In this document: piece after piece, positions 33,967 through 43,313 of the stretch
Position numbering within the stretch: the stretch's first letter is position 1
Layout: every line of letters starts with the position of its first letter
From: JAXMHN01 sp964578605
GTDB taxonomy: Bacteria > Verrucomicrobiota > Verrucomicrobiia > Limisphaerales > SIBE01
Assembly: GCA_964578605.1 (NCBI GenBank)
Contig: CAZODO010000002.1
Coordinates: 58,491 to 122,490 of the forward strand
Length of the DNA: 64,000 nucleotides
Direction: 5' to 3'
Notes under the pieces: generated by a model
Told to the model about the DNA's origin: nothing
Seen by the model: the letters and a program-made list of their open reading frames with translations, nothing else
Databases searched by the model: none
Position numbers and translations under genes: made by a program

Positions 33967-35826
33967 ATGAGCGCCGACCAAAAGTGCCCGCAATGCGGAA
34001 CTCCACTCCCCCCAGGAGCTCTCGAGGGTCTGTGCCCGGCCTGCCTGTTGAAACAAGGCGCGGCCACGGACTCCGGCGTTCAAGGCGAACCCACAGCCTT
34101 TGAAGCGCTTCCAATCGAGGAGGTCGCGCGTTTGTTTCCGCAGCTTGAGATCCTCGAACTGATCGGACGCGGAGGGATGGGCGCCATCTACAAGGCGCGC
34201 CAACCGGCTCTCGACCGCTTTGTGGCATTGAAGATCCTGCCTCCGCAACGCTCGCTAGGCCCCAATTTCGCGGAGCGCTTCAATCGCGAAGCGCGCGCCC
34301 TGGCCCGGCTGAGCCACCCGAACATCGTCGCCGTGCACGAGTTCGGCCGGGTCGACAACCTGCATTTCTTTCTGATGGAATACGTGGACGGGGTGAACCT
34401 GCGCCAACTGGAACAGGCGGGCCGCCTATCCCCGCGCCAGGCGCTCGAGATCGTGCCGCAGATCTGCGACGCCCTCCAATACGCCCACGACGAAGGCGTC
34501 GTGCACCGGGACATCAAACCGGAGAATGTGCTCGTCGACCGCAAAGGGCGGGTGAAGATCGCCGATTTCGGCTTGGCCCGAATCCTCAATGACCCGCCCG
34601 CGACCTTGCGTTTGACGGGGGAGGGCCAAGTGATGGGCACACCGCATTACATGGCGCCCGAGCAGGTGGAGCGTCCGCTGGAAGTGGATCATCGGGCGGA
34701 TATCTACGCGCTTGGGGTCGTGTTTTACGAGATGCTCACGGGCGAACTTCCCCTGGGTAAATTCGCTCCGCCTTCGCGCAAGGTGGAAGTCGATGTGCGG
34801 CTGGATGACGTGGTGCTGCGCGCCTTGGAGAAAGAGCCTGCCCTGCGGTATCAGCACGCCAGCGACGTCAAAACGGGAGTGGAACAGATCGCCAACACGG
34901 CGTCCGCGGACAAAGCGCCAAGCGCCCCGCGGTTGTTAGCGCGCGGCGTTGAAATCAGGCCGCCTCGCATTCTCGGCAATGCGCGAACGTGGAAACGCCC
35001 CGCCGTGGCGGTCCTGATCGCGGTCGGCTTGGTGGCTTTGGCTGTCCTGTGGTTCGCGTGGCCTTCCGGAGACGCGCCCCCAAACTTCGTCGTCATCGGC
35101 ACCGTGACCGATGCTGAAACCGGATTGCCGATTGCCAAGGCCCGCGTGGCCGACAACCGATACCACACCGGGCCAGGGCAGGCGGCCCAAGAGACCTGGA
35201 CCGATGCCGAAGGACGCTTCAGGCTGCCCACTTGGTACGAAGAGCACACGATTAGCGCTTCCGCTCCCGGATACGCCACGAAGCTGCAGACGCTTCTAAC
35301 CAAGCCTTTTCGGCGGGAGACCGAAGCCTACATGGATTTCCAACTCGCGCCATCGAGGGCGTCCGCGGCGGAGCCATGGGCAGAAGCCGCGGCCAGTGAA
35401 GTTGTTTCGAAGGCAGTTCCGACGCTGGCTGAACCACCCAAACGCCGCCTGCAAATGCGGCTCGTCGCGCCGGACAATGACACCACCTCACCCGCCGACG
35501 AATTCCCGCACCCGGGTGATCCATCTGGGCAGGCGAAGATCCGCGTCCTGCCGGTCACCGTCCACAAGGCGTGGGAAGCCTGCACTCCTGCCGACGTTCT
35601 GAACAGTTGGCCGCTCATGACCCGCGCGCCGATGACGCAGCAACTGCTGGACACCACGGCTCCATGCCTGTTCCGGACGCGCGAAGATGGCTGGGGCGTG
35701 CTGCAGGTGATGGGCCGCAACGAGGATCCGCCCGGAGTCAAGATCCGTTACAAACTCGTCACCAAACCGGACCCGGGGATGACGCCCACGACGCTGCCTT
35801 CGGTAAAGGGTTCGCCGCCACCGTGA
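33967..35826 (+). CDS. Membrane serine/threonine protein kinase with zinc ribbon and carboxypeptidase-regulatory-like domain
   Basis: 619 aa. An N-terminal zinc ribbon (CPQCG...CPAC, residues 7-26) is followed by a Hanks-type kinase: glycine loop GRGGMG (67-72), Lys89 (VALK), HRDIKPEN (180-187), DFG (200-202) and MAPEQ. One transmembrane helix (about 346-366) leads to an extracytoplasmic part. It begins with an Ig-like carboxypeptidase-regulatory-like repeat (VIGTVTDAETGLPIAKARV) and then a proline-rich region of unknown role. The gene ends overlapping the start of a sigma factor gene. It is probably a signal-transducing pair in which the kinase controls the sigma factor. Confidence 0.92.
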   Translation: MSADQKCPQCGTPLPPGALEGLCPACLLKQGAATDSGVQGEPTAFEALPIEEVARLFPQLEILELIGRGGMGAIYKARQPALDRFVALKILPPQRSLGPNFAERFNREARALARLSHPNIVAVHEFGRVDNLHFFLMEYVDGVNLRQLEQAGRLSPRQALEIVPQICDALQYAHDEGVVHRDIKPENVLVDRKGRVKIADFGLARILNDPPATLRLTGEGQVMGTPHYMAPEQVERPLEVDHRADIYALGVVFYEMLTGELPLGKFAPPSRKVEVDVRLDDVVLRALEKEPALRYQHASDVKTGVEQIANTASADKAPSAPRLLARGVEIRPPRILGNARTWKRPAVAVLIAVGLVALAVLWFAWPSGDAPPNFVVIGTVTDAETGLPIAKARVADNRYHTGPGQAAQETWTDAEGRFRLPTWYEEHTISASAPGYATKLQTLLTKPFRRETEAYMDFQLAPSRASAAEPWAEAAASEVVSKAVPTLAEPPKRRLQMRLVAPDNDTTSPADEFPHPGDPSGQAKIRVLPVTVHKAWEACTPADVLNSWPLMTRAPMTQQLLDTTAPCLFRTREDGWGVLQVMGRNEDPPGVKIRYKLVTKPDPGMTPTTLPSVKGSPPP

Positions 35827-36572
35827 GCGCCGAGACTCCTTCGAACGCCCCAGGTCCGCCGCGCGACTACTTCGCCACCACGCGGTGGACGGTGGTGCTT
35901 AAGGCCGGTTCGGCCGGGGCGCCCGGTGCCGACCAGGCGCTTGAAGATCTGTGCAGCACGTATTGGTATGCGCTCTACGCGTATGTCCGCCGCCAGGGTC
36001 ATTCCAAGGAAGATGCGGAAGACCTCGTGCAATCCTTCTTTGCCCGGTTCCTGGCGAAGAATTACCTCGAAGGCCTGAGCAGCGACAGAGGGAAATTCCG
36101 TGCCTTTCTTCTCGCATCGTTGAAGCATTTCCTGGCCAACGAATGGGACCGCGCGGGACGCAGGAAACGCGGCGGGCATGCCACCCACTTGTCGCTCGAC
36201 TGGACGCAAGCCGATCAGCGTTACCATACCGATCCCGCCGACGCTCTCAGCCCGGACAAGCTTTACGACCGCGCCTGGGCCGTCACGCTGCTCGAACGCG
36301 TGCTCGTCCGGCTTCGACAGGAGAACGCGGCCGAGGGCAGATTGGCTTCCTTCGAGGCGCTCAAGCCTTTCCTGACCGTCGGCAAGAGCGCCATCCCCTA
36401 CAGCGACGTCGCGAAGGCCCTGCACATGACCGAAGAAGCGGCGCGGGTGGCGGTGCACCGGCTTCGGCGCCGTTATCGCGCCCTTCTCCGCGACGAAGTG
36501 GCCCAGACGCTGTCGCATCCGGGCCAGGTCGAAGAGGAAATGCGCGCCTTGCTAGGCGCCTTCGCGGCCTGA
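35823..36572 (+). CDS. ECF-like RNA polymerase sigma factor linked to kinase
   Basis: 249 aa. The GTG start at 35823 overlaps the kinase stop (GTGA). The sigma2 region is around YWYALYAYVRRQGHSKEDAEDLVQSFFARFL, and the sigma4 helix-turn-helix is around YSDVAKALHMTEEAARVAVHRLRRRYRALL. No anti-sigma gene is present. Such sigma factors next to Hanks-type kinases are known in Planctomycetes and Verrucomicrobiota, where phosphorylation is thought to replace an anti-sigma factor. That link is inferred from overlap, not shown. Confidence 0.88.
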   Translation: MSAETPSNAPGPPRDYFATTRWTVVLKAGSAGAPGADQALEDLCSTYWYALYAYVRRQGHSKEDAEDLVQSFFARFLAKNYLEGLSSDRGKFRAFLLASLKHFLANEWDRAGRRKRGGHATHLSLDWTQADQRYHTDPADALSPDKLYDRAWAVTLLERVLVRLRQENAAEGRLASFEALKPFLTVGKSAIPYSDVAKALHMTEEAARVAVHRLRRRYRALLRDEVAQTLSHPGQVEEEMRALLGAFAA

Positions 36573-36581
36573 CCGCCCCGC

Positions 36582-38369
36582 TCAACTCCCCGCAATCCGC
36601 GACAGCAGGAGTTGTGGCAGTTCGGCGATCTTCACCCGCACCTGCTCCATGGTATCGCGGTCCCGCAACGTCACCGTGTCCTTGAGCTCAGGGCCTTTCT
36701 CGCCAAGTGTATCGAAATCGATGGTGACGCCGAACGGCGTGCCCGCTTCGTCCTGACGGCGATATCGCCGGCCAATCGCACCCGCTTCGTCGTAGAAAAC
36801 CGACATGTGGGGGCGGAGAAGGTCGCAGACCTGCCGCGCCTTTTGCACGAGTTCCGGCCGGTTCTTCAACAGCGGGAAGACAGCGGCTTTGATCGGCGCG
36901 ATGCGCGGATGGAACCGCATTACCACGCGCGTTTCCATTTTGCCCTTGTCATCCGGCGCCTGGTCTTCGCAGTAAGCGTTGCAGATCAGCGCGAGAATCA
37001 ACCGGTCCACGCCCGCGCTGGGTTCGATCACGTGCGGGATATAGTTGCCCGTCGCGAGCCGCTCGAAAAAGCGGCGCGCGTCAGCCTCGGCCTGGGCCGC
37101 GGCTTCCGTTGCATCCCCACCTTTCTTAAGCAGGGCTTGCTTGCGGCTCTCGATGTAGCGCTGCTGCATCGCCGTCTTCTCCTTTTCGTCCAGCTTCGAC
37201 CACGCACCACGGAGCGGGTCGTCGAAGTATTCCATGGGCTTGCCTGAAAACTTCTGGTGCTGCGAAAGGTCGAAGTCGCCGCGGGCGGCAATCCCCTCCA
37301 GTTCCTGGGCGCCAAACGGGAATTTGAACAGAATATCCACCGTGGCTTTGGCGTAATGGGCCAGTTCCTCCGGTTTCTGCCAGTACTCCTCCAGGGACGT
37401 CCGAGGCAGGCCGATGCTTTCGTAGAAACGAATCCGCTCCTCGACCCAATACTTGTGCCAGACTTCCCAACCCCAGTCCTCCTTCGGCTCGCCCGGATGC
37501 CCTGTGCCCGTGACCGACGCCGTGCGGCCCGCCACCGCCGCCACCGCTTCGTCAGGCCGGATGAAGAACTCCAACTCCATCTGCTCGAACTCGCGCGACC
37601 GGAAGGTAAAGTTGCGGGGGTTGATCTCGTTTCGGAAAGCTTTCCCGATCTGGCAAATGCCGAACGGCGTCTTTTGTCGGGAAACCTCCAGCACATTCTT
37701 GAACTGCGCGAAGATCGCCTGGGCTGTTTCAGGACGCAGATAGGCTGTGTTCTCGACGCTTTCGACCGGCCCGACGAACGTCTTGAACATCAGGTTGAAG
37801 GGCCGCGCTTCGGTGAGCAAACTGCCATTCTCCGGATTGAACCGGGTGCTGTTCTCGACTTTCTCGGTCCGTTCGCCCATGAGCTGGGCGCCCTTGATTC
37901 CCCGTTCCTGATAGTACCGGAGAGCCAGCTTGCGCGCGCTATCCTCCGATTTGCCGGGCAGCACGATTGCCGAGAACGGATCGTTATAAACCTTCTTGGT
38001 CACCGGGTCCTCGGCGCCGTCGTAATGGTAAACCGTCCCGCTCAACGGCGTGATCTGGTCCGCGCGAAACCGCTTCTTGCTAAAGAGGCAGTCCACCATG
38101 AGATCGGTGAAGGTGGTCGTGTGCCCGCTGGCTTCCCAGATCTTCGGATGCATGATGATCGACGCCTCGAGCCCCACGACGTCCTCCCGCTGGGTCATGC
38201 TGCGCCACCAGAGCTCTTTCACGTTCCGCTTGAGTTCGGCGCCCAGCGGACCGTAATCCCAGAATCCGTTAATCCCGCCGTAAATCTCGGAAGACTGGAA
38301 AATAAAGCCTCGTCTCTTGCACAGAGACACGATTTTCTCCATCAACTCATTGACTTTGGGCTCAGCCAT
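36582..38369 (-). CDS. glyQS: Glycyl-tRNA synthetase, single-chain class II type
   Basis: 595 aa; charges tRNA-Gly in the cytoplasm. It is the eukaryote/Gram-positive-like single-chain enzyme: FIFQSSEIYGGINGFWDYGPLG is the N-terminal signature, RPETAQAIFAQFKNV and FRNEINPRNFTFRSREFEQME are class II core motif 2, and EPSAGVDRLILAL is motif 3. A C-terminal anticodon-binding domain follows (PIKAAVFPLLKN). The start at 38369 (MAEPKVNELMEKI) was chosen over an in-frame extension of 56 residues that lacks family similarity. It is convergent with the sigma factor, 9 bp apart. Confidence 0.95.
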   Translation of the reverse strand: MAEPKVNELMEKIVSLCKRRGFIFQSSEIYGGINGFWDYGPLGAELKRNVKELWWRSMTQREDVVGLEASIIMHPKIWEASGHTTTFTDLMVDCLFSKKRFRADQITPLSGTVYHYDGAEDPVTKKVYNDPFSAIVLPGKSEDSARKLALRYYQERGIKGAQLMGERTEKVENSTRFNPENGSLLTEARPFNLMFKTFVGPVESVENTAYLRPETAQAIFAQFKNVLEVSRQKTPFGICQIGKAFRNEINPRNFTFRSREFEQMELEFFIRPDEAVAAVAGRTASVTGTGHPGEPKEDWGWEVWHKYWVEERIRFYESIGLPRTSLEEYWQKPEELAHYAKATVDILFKFPFGAQELEGIAARGDFDLSQHQKFSGKPMEYFDDPLRGAWSKLDEKEKTAMQQRYIESRKQALLKKGGDATEAAAQAEADARRFFERLATGNYIPHVIEPSAGVDRLILALICNAYCEDQAPDDKGKMETRVVMRFHPRIAPIKAAVFPLLKNRPELVQKARQVCDLLRPHMSVFYDEAGAIGRRYRRQDEAGTPFGVTIDFDTLGEKGPELKDTVTLRDRDTMEQVRVKIAELPQLLLSRIAGS

Positions 38370-38509
38370 AGGGCGAAGACTGTTTGCGAATGGGTTTGAG
38401 AAGTCAAGGAATGGCCGGCAGTCGCGGCCGAACCGCCGGGTTGGCCCTCCGGCATCAATTATCCCCAAAGGGCGCGCCGAGGCCGTCGCGCCCTTCCAAG
38501 CCGGCCAGA

Positions 38510-39892
38510 TCAGGATTGACTTGCCAATTCCTGCCACAGATACGCGCTCATCCGCATCCCCGATGCGAATACGTCGAGGTCAAACTTCTCGTTCGGCGAG
38601 TGCGGGTTGTCATCCGGAAGGCTCAATCCCAAGAGGAGCGCGTCGGCGCCAAGTATCTTCTTGAATGACAGCAGGATAGGGATAGATCCGCCCTCTCTAA
38701 CCAGGATCGGTTCGTGTCCAAACGCCTGGCGCAAGGCCCGAATCCCGGCCTGCACATTCGCGCTTTCCGGCGGGACAAAATAGGGTTCGCCGCCATGCCC
38801 AACGGTGATCTCGAGCTTCACGGTCCGGGGACAAATCGCGCGCAAGTGCCGGGTTAAAGCGCGCTTGATTCTCGCGGGATGCTGATCGGGGACGAGGCGC
38901 ATGGTGATCTTTGCGCTGGCCCAGGAGGGGATGATGGTCTTGCTGCCTTCGCCTTGATATCCGCTCGTGAGGCCGTTGATCTCGAGGGTGGGGCGGGCAC
39001 TGCGTTGTTCAATGGGGGTAAAGCCCCGTTCTCCGAACAGCTCCGGAATGCCCAGGAACCGGCGATAAGCGCGATTATTGAAGGGTTGCCGGGCGAGTTG
39101 CTTGCGCTCGAAGCTGGAGAGCGGTTTCACGTCGTCATAAAAGCCCGGGATCGTAACGCGGCCCTTGTTATCGCGGAGTGACGCGAGCATCTGGCAAAGG
39201 ACCATCGCCGGGTTATCCACCGAGCCCCCAAACAAGCCCGAGTGCAGATCGCGGGCCGGGCCGTGGACCTTCAGTTCGGCGGCTACGATGCCGCGGAGGG
39301 CGTAGGTGAGTGTAGGATGTTTCGGACTGACCAGGCCCGTGTCGGAGATGACGATTCCCGCGCAATGAAGGTCTTGCCGGTTTTGCTTCACGCAATCGGC
39401 GAGATGGCCACTGCCAACCTCTTCCTCGCCTTCGATGACGAAGGTGAGATCGCACGGAAGTTCGGTTCCGGTCTTGAGGTAGGCCTCCACCGCGTTGAGG
39501 TGGACCATGTGCTGCCCTTTGTTATCGCTGGCGCCACGGGCGAAGAGCGAACTGCCTCGAATGCTCGGCTCGAAGGGGGCCGACTGCCAGAGCTCAAACG
39601 GCTCGGCCGGTTGCACGTCGTAATGCCCGTAAACGAGGTAGTGAGGCCGGCGCACCCCGGGTCTTCGCGGCGTCCGCGCCAGGACGACCGGGTTGCCCGC
39701 GGTGGGACAGAGCTTTGCCTGCAGGCCGATCGACTCGCAATGTTTCCCTAGCCACTCGGCACACTTGGCGAGGTCCTTGCGATGGTGGGGTTGGGCGGAA
39801 ACGCTCGGGAACCGGACGTACTCGCAAAGCGTGCGCACGAACCGGTCATGATGGTCCCGAAGATAAGCTTCAATGTGTTGCATGGCAGTCAT
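38510..39892 (-). CDS. M20-family metallopeptidase (dipeptidase)
   Basis: 460 aa; zinc-dependent hydrolysis of dipeptides or N-acyl amino acids, cytoplasmic. Metal and catalytic residues are visible: YGHYDVQP (His90, Asp92), ARGASDNKGQ (Asp123), IEGEEEVGS (catalytic Glu pair), ISDTG and a late His in NPHSPNEKF. A dimerisation domain lies between them. Length and motifs fit the ArgE/DapE/CNDP-like dipeptidase branch. It lies alone, 141 bp upstream of glyQS on the same strand. Confidence 0.93.
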   Translation of the reverse strand: MTAMQHIEAYLRDHHDRFVRTLCEYVRFPSVSAQPHHRKDLAKCAEWLGKHCESIGLQAKLCPTAGNPVVLARTPRRPGVRRPHYLVYGHYDVQPAEPFELWQSAPFEPSIRGSSLFARGASDNKGQHMVHLNAVEAYLKTGTELPCDLTFVIEGEEEVGSGHLADCVKQNRQDLHCAGIVISDTGLVSPKHPTLTYALRGIVAAELKVHGPARDLHSGLFGGSVDNPAMVLCQMLASLRDNKGRVTIPGFYDDVKPLSSFERKQLARQPFNNRAYRRFLGIPELFGERGFTPIEQRSARPTLEINGLTSGYQGEGSKTIIPSWASAKITMRLVPDQHPARIKRALTRHLRAICPRTVKLEITVGHGGEPYFVPPESANVQAGIRALRQAFGHEPILVREGGSIPILLSFKKILGADALLLGLSLPDDNPHSPNEKFDLDVFASGMRMSAYLWQELASQS

Positions 39893-39913
39893 TCTCAGTT
39901 TGGCTTCTTAGCC

Positions 39914-40003
39914 TTCGGAGCGCTGGCTCGAAGCTGGCTTCGTCTTGCACCGCTGCCCCGAACCAGCGGCACCTGAATCCGCCTGCAAGCCGGCGCTCCG
40001 AAC
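39914..40003. repeat. Inverted-repeat element containing the dispersed 25-bp arm
   Basis: The left arm begins TTCGGAGCGCTGGCT (39914) and the right arm (39979-40003) ends GCCGGCGCTCCGAAC, so the ends can pair over about 15 bases. The right arm is identical, in reverse, to 10901-10925. It looks like a REP-type or MITE-like palindromic element with a roughly 40-base interior and no coding capacity. Confidence 0.6.
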
Positions 40004-40221
40004 GATATGAGATCACCCCGGAACAGGATTGCGCGCACTGCGCCCTTGAACCTCGCGTTGCGCAAATAGTTGGTAATCAAGCCAACCATTTTGAGGTTCA
40101 TGGGCAGAATTGCTGGCTGCATGGAGGCGCTCTTCACCAATGCTGATGACGCCCAACGAGCACTAACTTGCCCGAACTTGCAAGGCCGAAATGCAGCGCC
40201 ATCCGAACCTGCGTGACTCTG

Positions 40222-40250
40222 CATTGCGGCAGTCTGACATTGCGGCAGTC
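40222..40250. repeat. 13-bp direct repeat before carB
   Basis: CATTGCGGCAGTC occurs twice, at 40222-40234 and 40238-40250, separated by TGA. It lies about 70-100 bp upstream of the carB start and could be a regulator site or slippage. The rest of 39893-40320 shows no gene. Confidence 0.5.
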
Positions 40251-40320
40251 GACACTCGACAAGCCCGCCGCCTTGCGGTTCACTTTGCCGGCCTTAGCCG
40301 GGCCGGGAAACACCGTCTTC

Positions 40321-42138
40321 ATGAATGCCGAAGTGCTAGCCAAAGCCAAATCGCTCGGATTTTCCGACCGCCAGATTGCGAACCTGACGGGGCGGAGCGA
40401 AGAGGACATTCGCGCGGAACGCAAGCGCCTGGGATTGGTGCCCAGCTTCCGTTTGGTCGATACCTGCGCTGCGGAGTTCGAGGCTTACACGCCCTATTAT
40501 TACTCCACTTACGACCGCGGGGACGACGAAACCAAGCCGTCCGATCGGCGCAAGGTGATGATTATTGGCGGCGGACCCAACCGGATCGGACAGGGCATCG
40601 AATTCGATTATTGCTGCGTGCATGCCGCGTTCGCGCTCAAAGCGGACGGGTTCGAGACGATCATGGTCAACTCGAATCCCGAGACGGTGTCGACGGATTA
40701 TGACACGAGCGACCGGCTCTATTTCGAACCGCTCACGCTGGAGGATGTCCTGCATATCTATGAGCGCGAGAAGTGCTGGGGTGCGATCGCCCAGTTCGGC
40801 GGGCAAACTCCGCTGAACCTGGCGCTTGGGCTTCAAAAGAACGGCGTCAATATCCTGGGCACCTCGCCGCAAGACATCGAGATCGCCGAAGACCGGAAGC
40901 TCTTTGCGGCCATGCTCAGGAAGCTGGGCATTCCGCAACCGGCCAACGGCATCGCCATCAATGAAGCCGAGGCGCTCGAGGCTGCGCACACCCTGGGTTA
41001 CCCCGTCCTGGTCCGGCCTTCGTTCGTCCTGGGCGGACGCGCCATGCAGATTGTCTATTCCGACGAGGAGCTCTCCCATTACATGCGCTTCGCGGTCGAA
41101 GCCTCGCGCCGGCGGCCGGTATTGGTGGACCAATTCCTCGAGGACGCTACCGAGGTGGACGTGGATTGCGTGGCCGACGTCGGGCAATTCAAAGATCCGG
41201 CCCAGGGCACCATCGTGCTCGGTGGCATGCTGGAACATATTGAATATGCCGGGGTGCACTCGGGCGACGCCGCGATGGTGCTTCCGCCTCACACGCTCAC
41301 GCCCAAGGTCATCCAAACCATCCGGGAACATACCCAGGCCATGGCCCGCGAACTCGGCGTGGTCGGCCTCATGAACGTGCAGTACGCCATCAAGGACGAG
41401 GTGGTCTACGTCCTGGAGGTCAATCCGCGAGCCTCACGCACTGTGCCGTTTGTGAGCAAAGCCATCGGAGTGCCTCTCGCAAAGATCGCGGCGCGCGTCA
41501 TGGCCGGAAAAACATTGCGCGAACTGGGTTTCACCGCCGAGGTGCGCCCGGAGTATTGGGCGGTCAAGGAATCGGTCTTTCCGTTCAACCGCTTTCATGG
41601 CCAGGACATCTTGCTCTCCCCCGAGATGCGTTCCACGGGCGAAGTCATGGGCCTGGATGCGGACCTTGGATTGGCTTATGCCAAGTCTCAAACGGCCGCC
41701 GGATCGCCCCTGCCGATGGGCGGACGGGTCTTTATCAGTGTCAGCGACGCGGACAAGTCTGAGGTGGCCGACGTGGCGCGGTTGTTCGCCAATCTGGGTT
41801 TTGAGATCGTTTCCACCAGCGGCACAGCTGCCCTATTGGAGAAAGCCGGACTCGCGGTCCGGCGCGTCTTCAAGTTGCGGGAAGGACGGCCAGATTCCAT
41901 CGACCTTTTGAAGAACCGCGAGATCCAACTCGTCGTCAATACGCCGTCCGGACAGGTTCCGCGCGCTGACGAGATCAAGATTCGCACGACAGCCGTTTAC
42001 ACCGGAACACCCATCATGACCACGCTTCGGGGCGCGCGCGCGGCCGCTCTGGGGATTGCGGCGATGAAGCAGAGCGGGGTGGGGGTCAAGACGCTCCAGG
42101 AGTTCCACCAACACGCACCTTTCAAGGCGCCTCGTTAG
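40321..42138 (+). CDS. carB: Carbamoyl-phosphate synthase large chain, C-terminal half only
   Basis: 605 aa, against about 1070 for full-length CarB. It begins in the oligomerisation domain (VLAKAKSLGFSDRQIANLTG, equivalent to E. coli about residue 480). The whole second ATP-grasp domain follows (GGGPNRIGQGIEFDYCCVH, VNSNPETVSTDYDTSDRLYFEP, RPSFVLGGRAMQIVY, EVNPRASRTVPFVSKA), then the MGS-like allosteric domain (VFISVSDADKSEVADVARLF). This half phosphorylates carbamate. The N-terminal half, which makes carboxyphosphate, is not upstream, so carB is split and the partner must lie elsewhere. Ends overlap nikR tail to tail. Confidence 0.95.
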   Translation: MNAEVLAKAKSLGFSDRQIANLTGRSEEDIRAERKRLGLVPSFRLVDTCAAEFEAYTPYYYSTYDRGDDETKPSDRRKVMIIGGGPNRIGQGIEFDYCCVHAAFALKADGFETIMVNSNPETVSTDYDTSDRLYFEPLTLEDVLHIYEREKCWGAIAQFGGQTPLNLALGLQKNGVNILGTSPQDIEIAEDRKLFAAMLRKLGIPQPANGIAINEAEALEAAHTLGYPVLVRPSFVLGGRAMQIVYSDEELSHYMRFAVEASRRRPVLVDQFLEDATEVDVDCVADVGQFKDPAQGTIVLGGMLEHIEYAGVHSGDAAMVLPPHTLTPKVIQTIREHTQAMARELGVVGLMNVQYAIKDEVVYVLEVNPRASRTVPFVSKAIGVPLAKIAARVMAGKTLRELGFTAEVRPEYWAVKESVFPFNRFHGQDILLSPEMRSTGEVMGLDADLGLAYAKSQTAAGSPLPMGGRVFISVSDADKSEVADVARLFANLGFEIVSTSGTAALLEKAGLAVRRVFKLREGRPDSIDLLKNREIQLVVNTPSGQVPRADEIKIRTTAVYTGTPIMTTLRGARAAALGIAAMKQSGVGVKTLQEFHQHAPFKAPR

Positions 42139-42572
42139 GCTGGCAGATCGGGGCCGTTGCTTGTGACGGTTAATTTGCCGTGCTTTACGCCTTTGGCCGT
42201 CATGAGTTCGTCCGCGATCTTCTTGACGTTGCTGGCCTTGCCCCGGACCGCGAGGACTTCCATGCAGTTGTGATGGTCCAAGTGAACATGCAAGGTGGAG
42301 ATGATCATCTCGTGATGGTCATGTTGAATATCCGTCAGGACACCTTGCACATGCTGCCGGTGATGATCGTAAACCAGGGTGATCGTCCCCGCGATCTCAC
42401 GGTCGTCCAGATTCTGGCGATGCTCCACCAAACCCGCCCGGATCAAGTCAGCAACGGCCATCGATCGGTTCACATACCCTTTCTCCCGCGCCATTTTGTC
42501 CAGCTCCTTCGCCAGCGCCTTGGGAAGTGAAACGGTCAGCCGCACGACGCCATCGTTGGGTGAATTTCTCAC
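42135..42572 (-). CDS. nikR: Nickel-responsive regulator NikR
   Basis: 145 aa, a ribbon-helix-helix DNA-binding domain (VVRLTVSLPKALAKELDKMA) plus an ACT-like nickel domain. All four E. coli nickel ligands have counterparts: His84, His95, His97 and Cys103 in QHDHHEM and LHVHLDHHNCMEV. The start is GTG at 42572, because AAGGTGG lies 5 bases upstream and the ribbon begins just after; an in-frame extension lacks an RBS. In other bacteria NikR represses nickel uptake when nickel is plentiful. A candidate target site lies at 44512-44539. Confidence 0.93.
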   Translation of the reverse strand: MRNSPNDGVVRLTVSLPKALAKELDKMAREKGYVNRSMAVADLIRAGLVEHRQNLDDREIAGTITLVYDHHRQHVQGVLTDIQHDHHEMIISTLHVHLDHHNCMEVLAVRGKASNVKKIADELMTAKGVKHGKLTVTSNGPDLPA

Positions 42573-42650
42573 GGGCGCCACCTTAGCGCATGGCGAACCG
42601 AGGTCAATGACGGCCCGCTGGCGCCCGGGCATCGCGCCGGAACCCACCCC

Positions 42651-43313
42651 TCACCGGGACGTCGTAAGCTGCCAGCCCTCTCGAGTCGCGAACCGGCCGA
42701 TGACACCTCCGCGTCCCGGGCCGCGATACCACGAATCGGCTGCCAGGGGCGCGTGACTGGACTGGCTCTTGGCGCTGTTTGGAAGGGGCCCAAGGCTCCA
42801 GAGCGCCCAGCGGACAGGAGCCGTCTTCACACTGCTATGATACGCGCCGTTGGTGGAGGAACTGGCTGGAAAGTCGTCTGGCACCCACAGCCTGTAATCG
42901 CCCGCGGGAGATCCGTTGAGGAGTTGCGGGCCGGGCGCGGCGTACTTGTAAGTGTGCCCGCGGTTGAAAAGGTCCTCCATATTCGCCGCCAGGCCGGGCT
43001 TTTCCCCTTTGGGCAGATAGCCTTGATCTGCCAGTTCCACCGGGAACTGGCACCAATGCGTCGCGAGATCGGTATTGCAGTCCACCCGCACCGGGGGGAG
43101 TTCCGATGCGTGATCGTCCGAATACATCTCGAGCGCGAGCCCCACAGCGTAGAGTTCCGCATGCACCCGGGCCACCTTGGCCCGCTCTTTCGCGTGAGAT
43201 AATGCCGGCAAGAGCAGCGAGGCCAGAATGGCGATGATCGCGATGGACACCAGCAACTCGATCAGAGTGAAGCCGGTGCGCTGCGTTGCCGGTGCGAACT
43301 GCGTCCCGTTCAT
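42651..43313 (-). CDS. Pseudopilin (GspG/type IV pilin-like)
   Basis: 220 aa. The prepilin motif TGFTLIELLVSIAIIAILASLLLPAL comes close to the N-terminus (about residue 14), followed by a long helix (HAKERAKVARVHAELYAVGLALEMY) and a globular domain with many Pro/Trp. It should be processed by prepilin peptidase. The start at 43313 overlaps the upstream gene by 4 bp (ATGA), so the two are translated together. Many Verrucomicrobiota encode large sets of such proteins, whose role is largely unknown. Confidence 0.85.
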   Translation of the reverse strand: MNGTQFAPATQRTGFTLIELLVSIAIIAILASLLLPALSHAKERAKVARVHAELYAVGLALEMYSDDHASELPPVRVDCNTDLATHWCQFPVELADQGYLPKGEKPGLAANMEDLFNRGHTYKYAAPGPQLLNGSPAGDYRLWVPDDFPASSSTNGAYHSSVKTAPVRWALWSLGPLPNSAKSQSSHAPLAADSWYRGPGRGGVIGRFATREGWQLTTSR

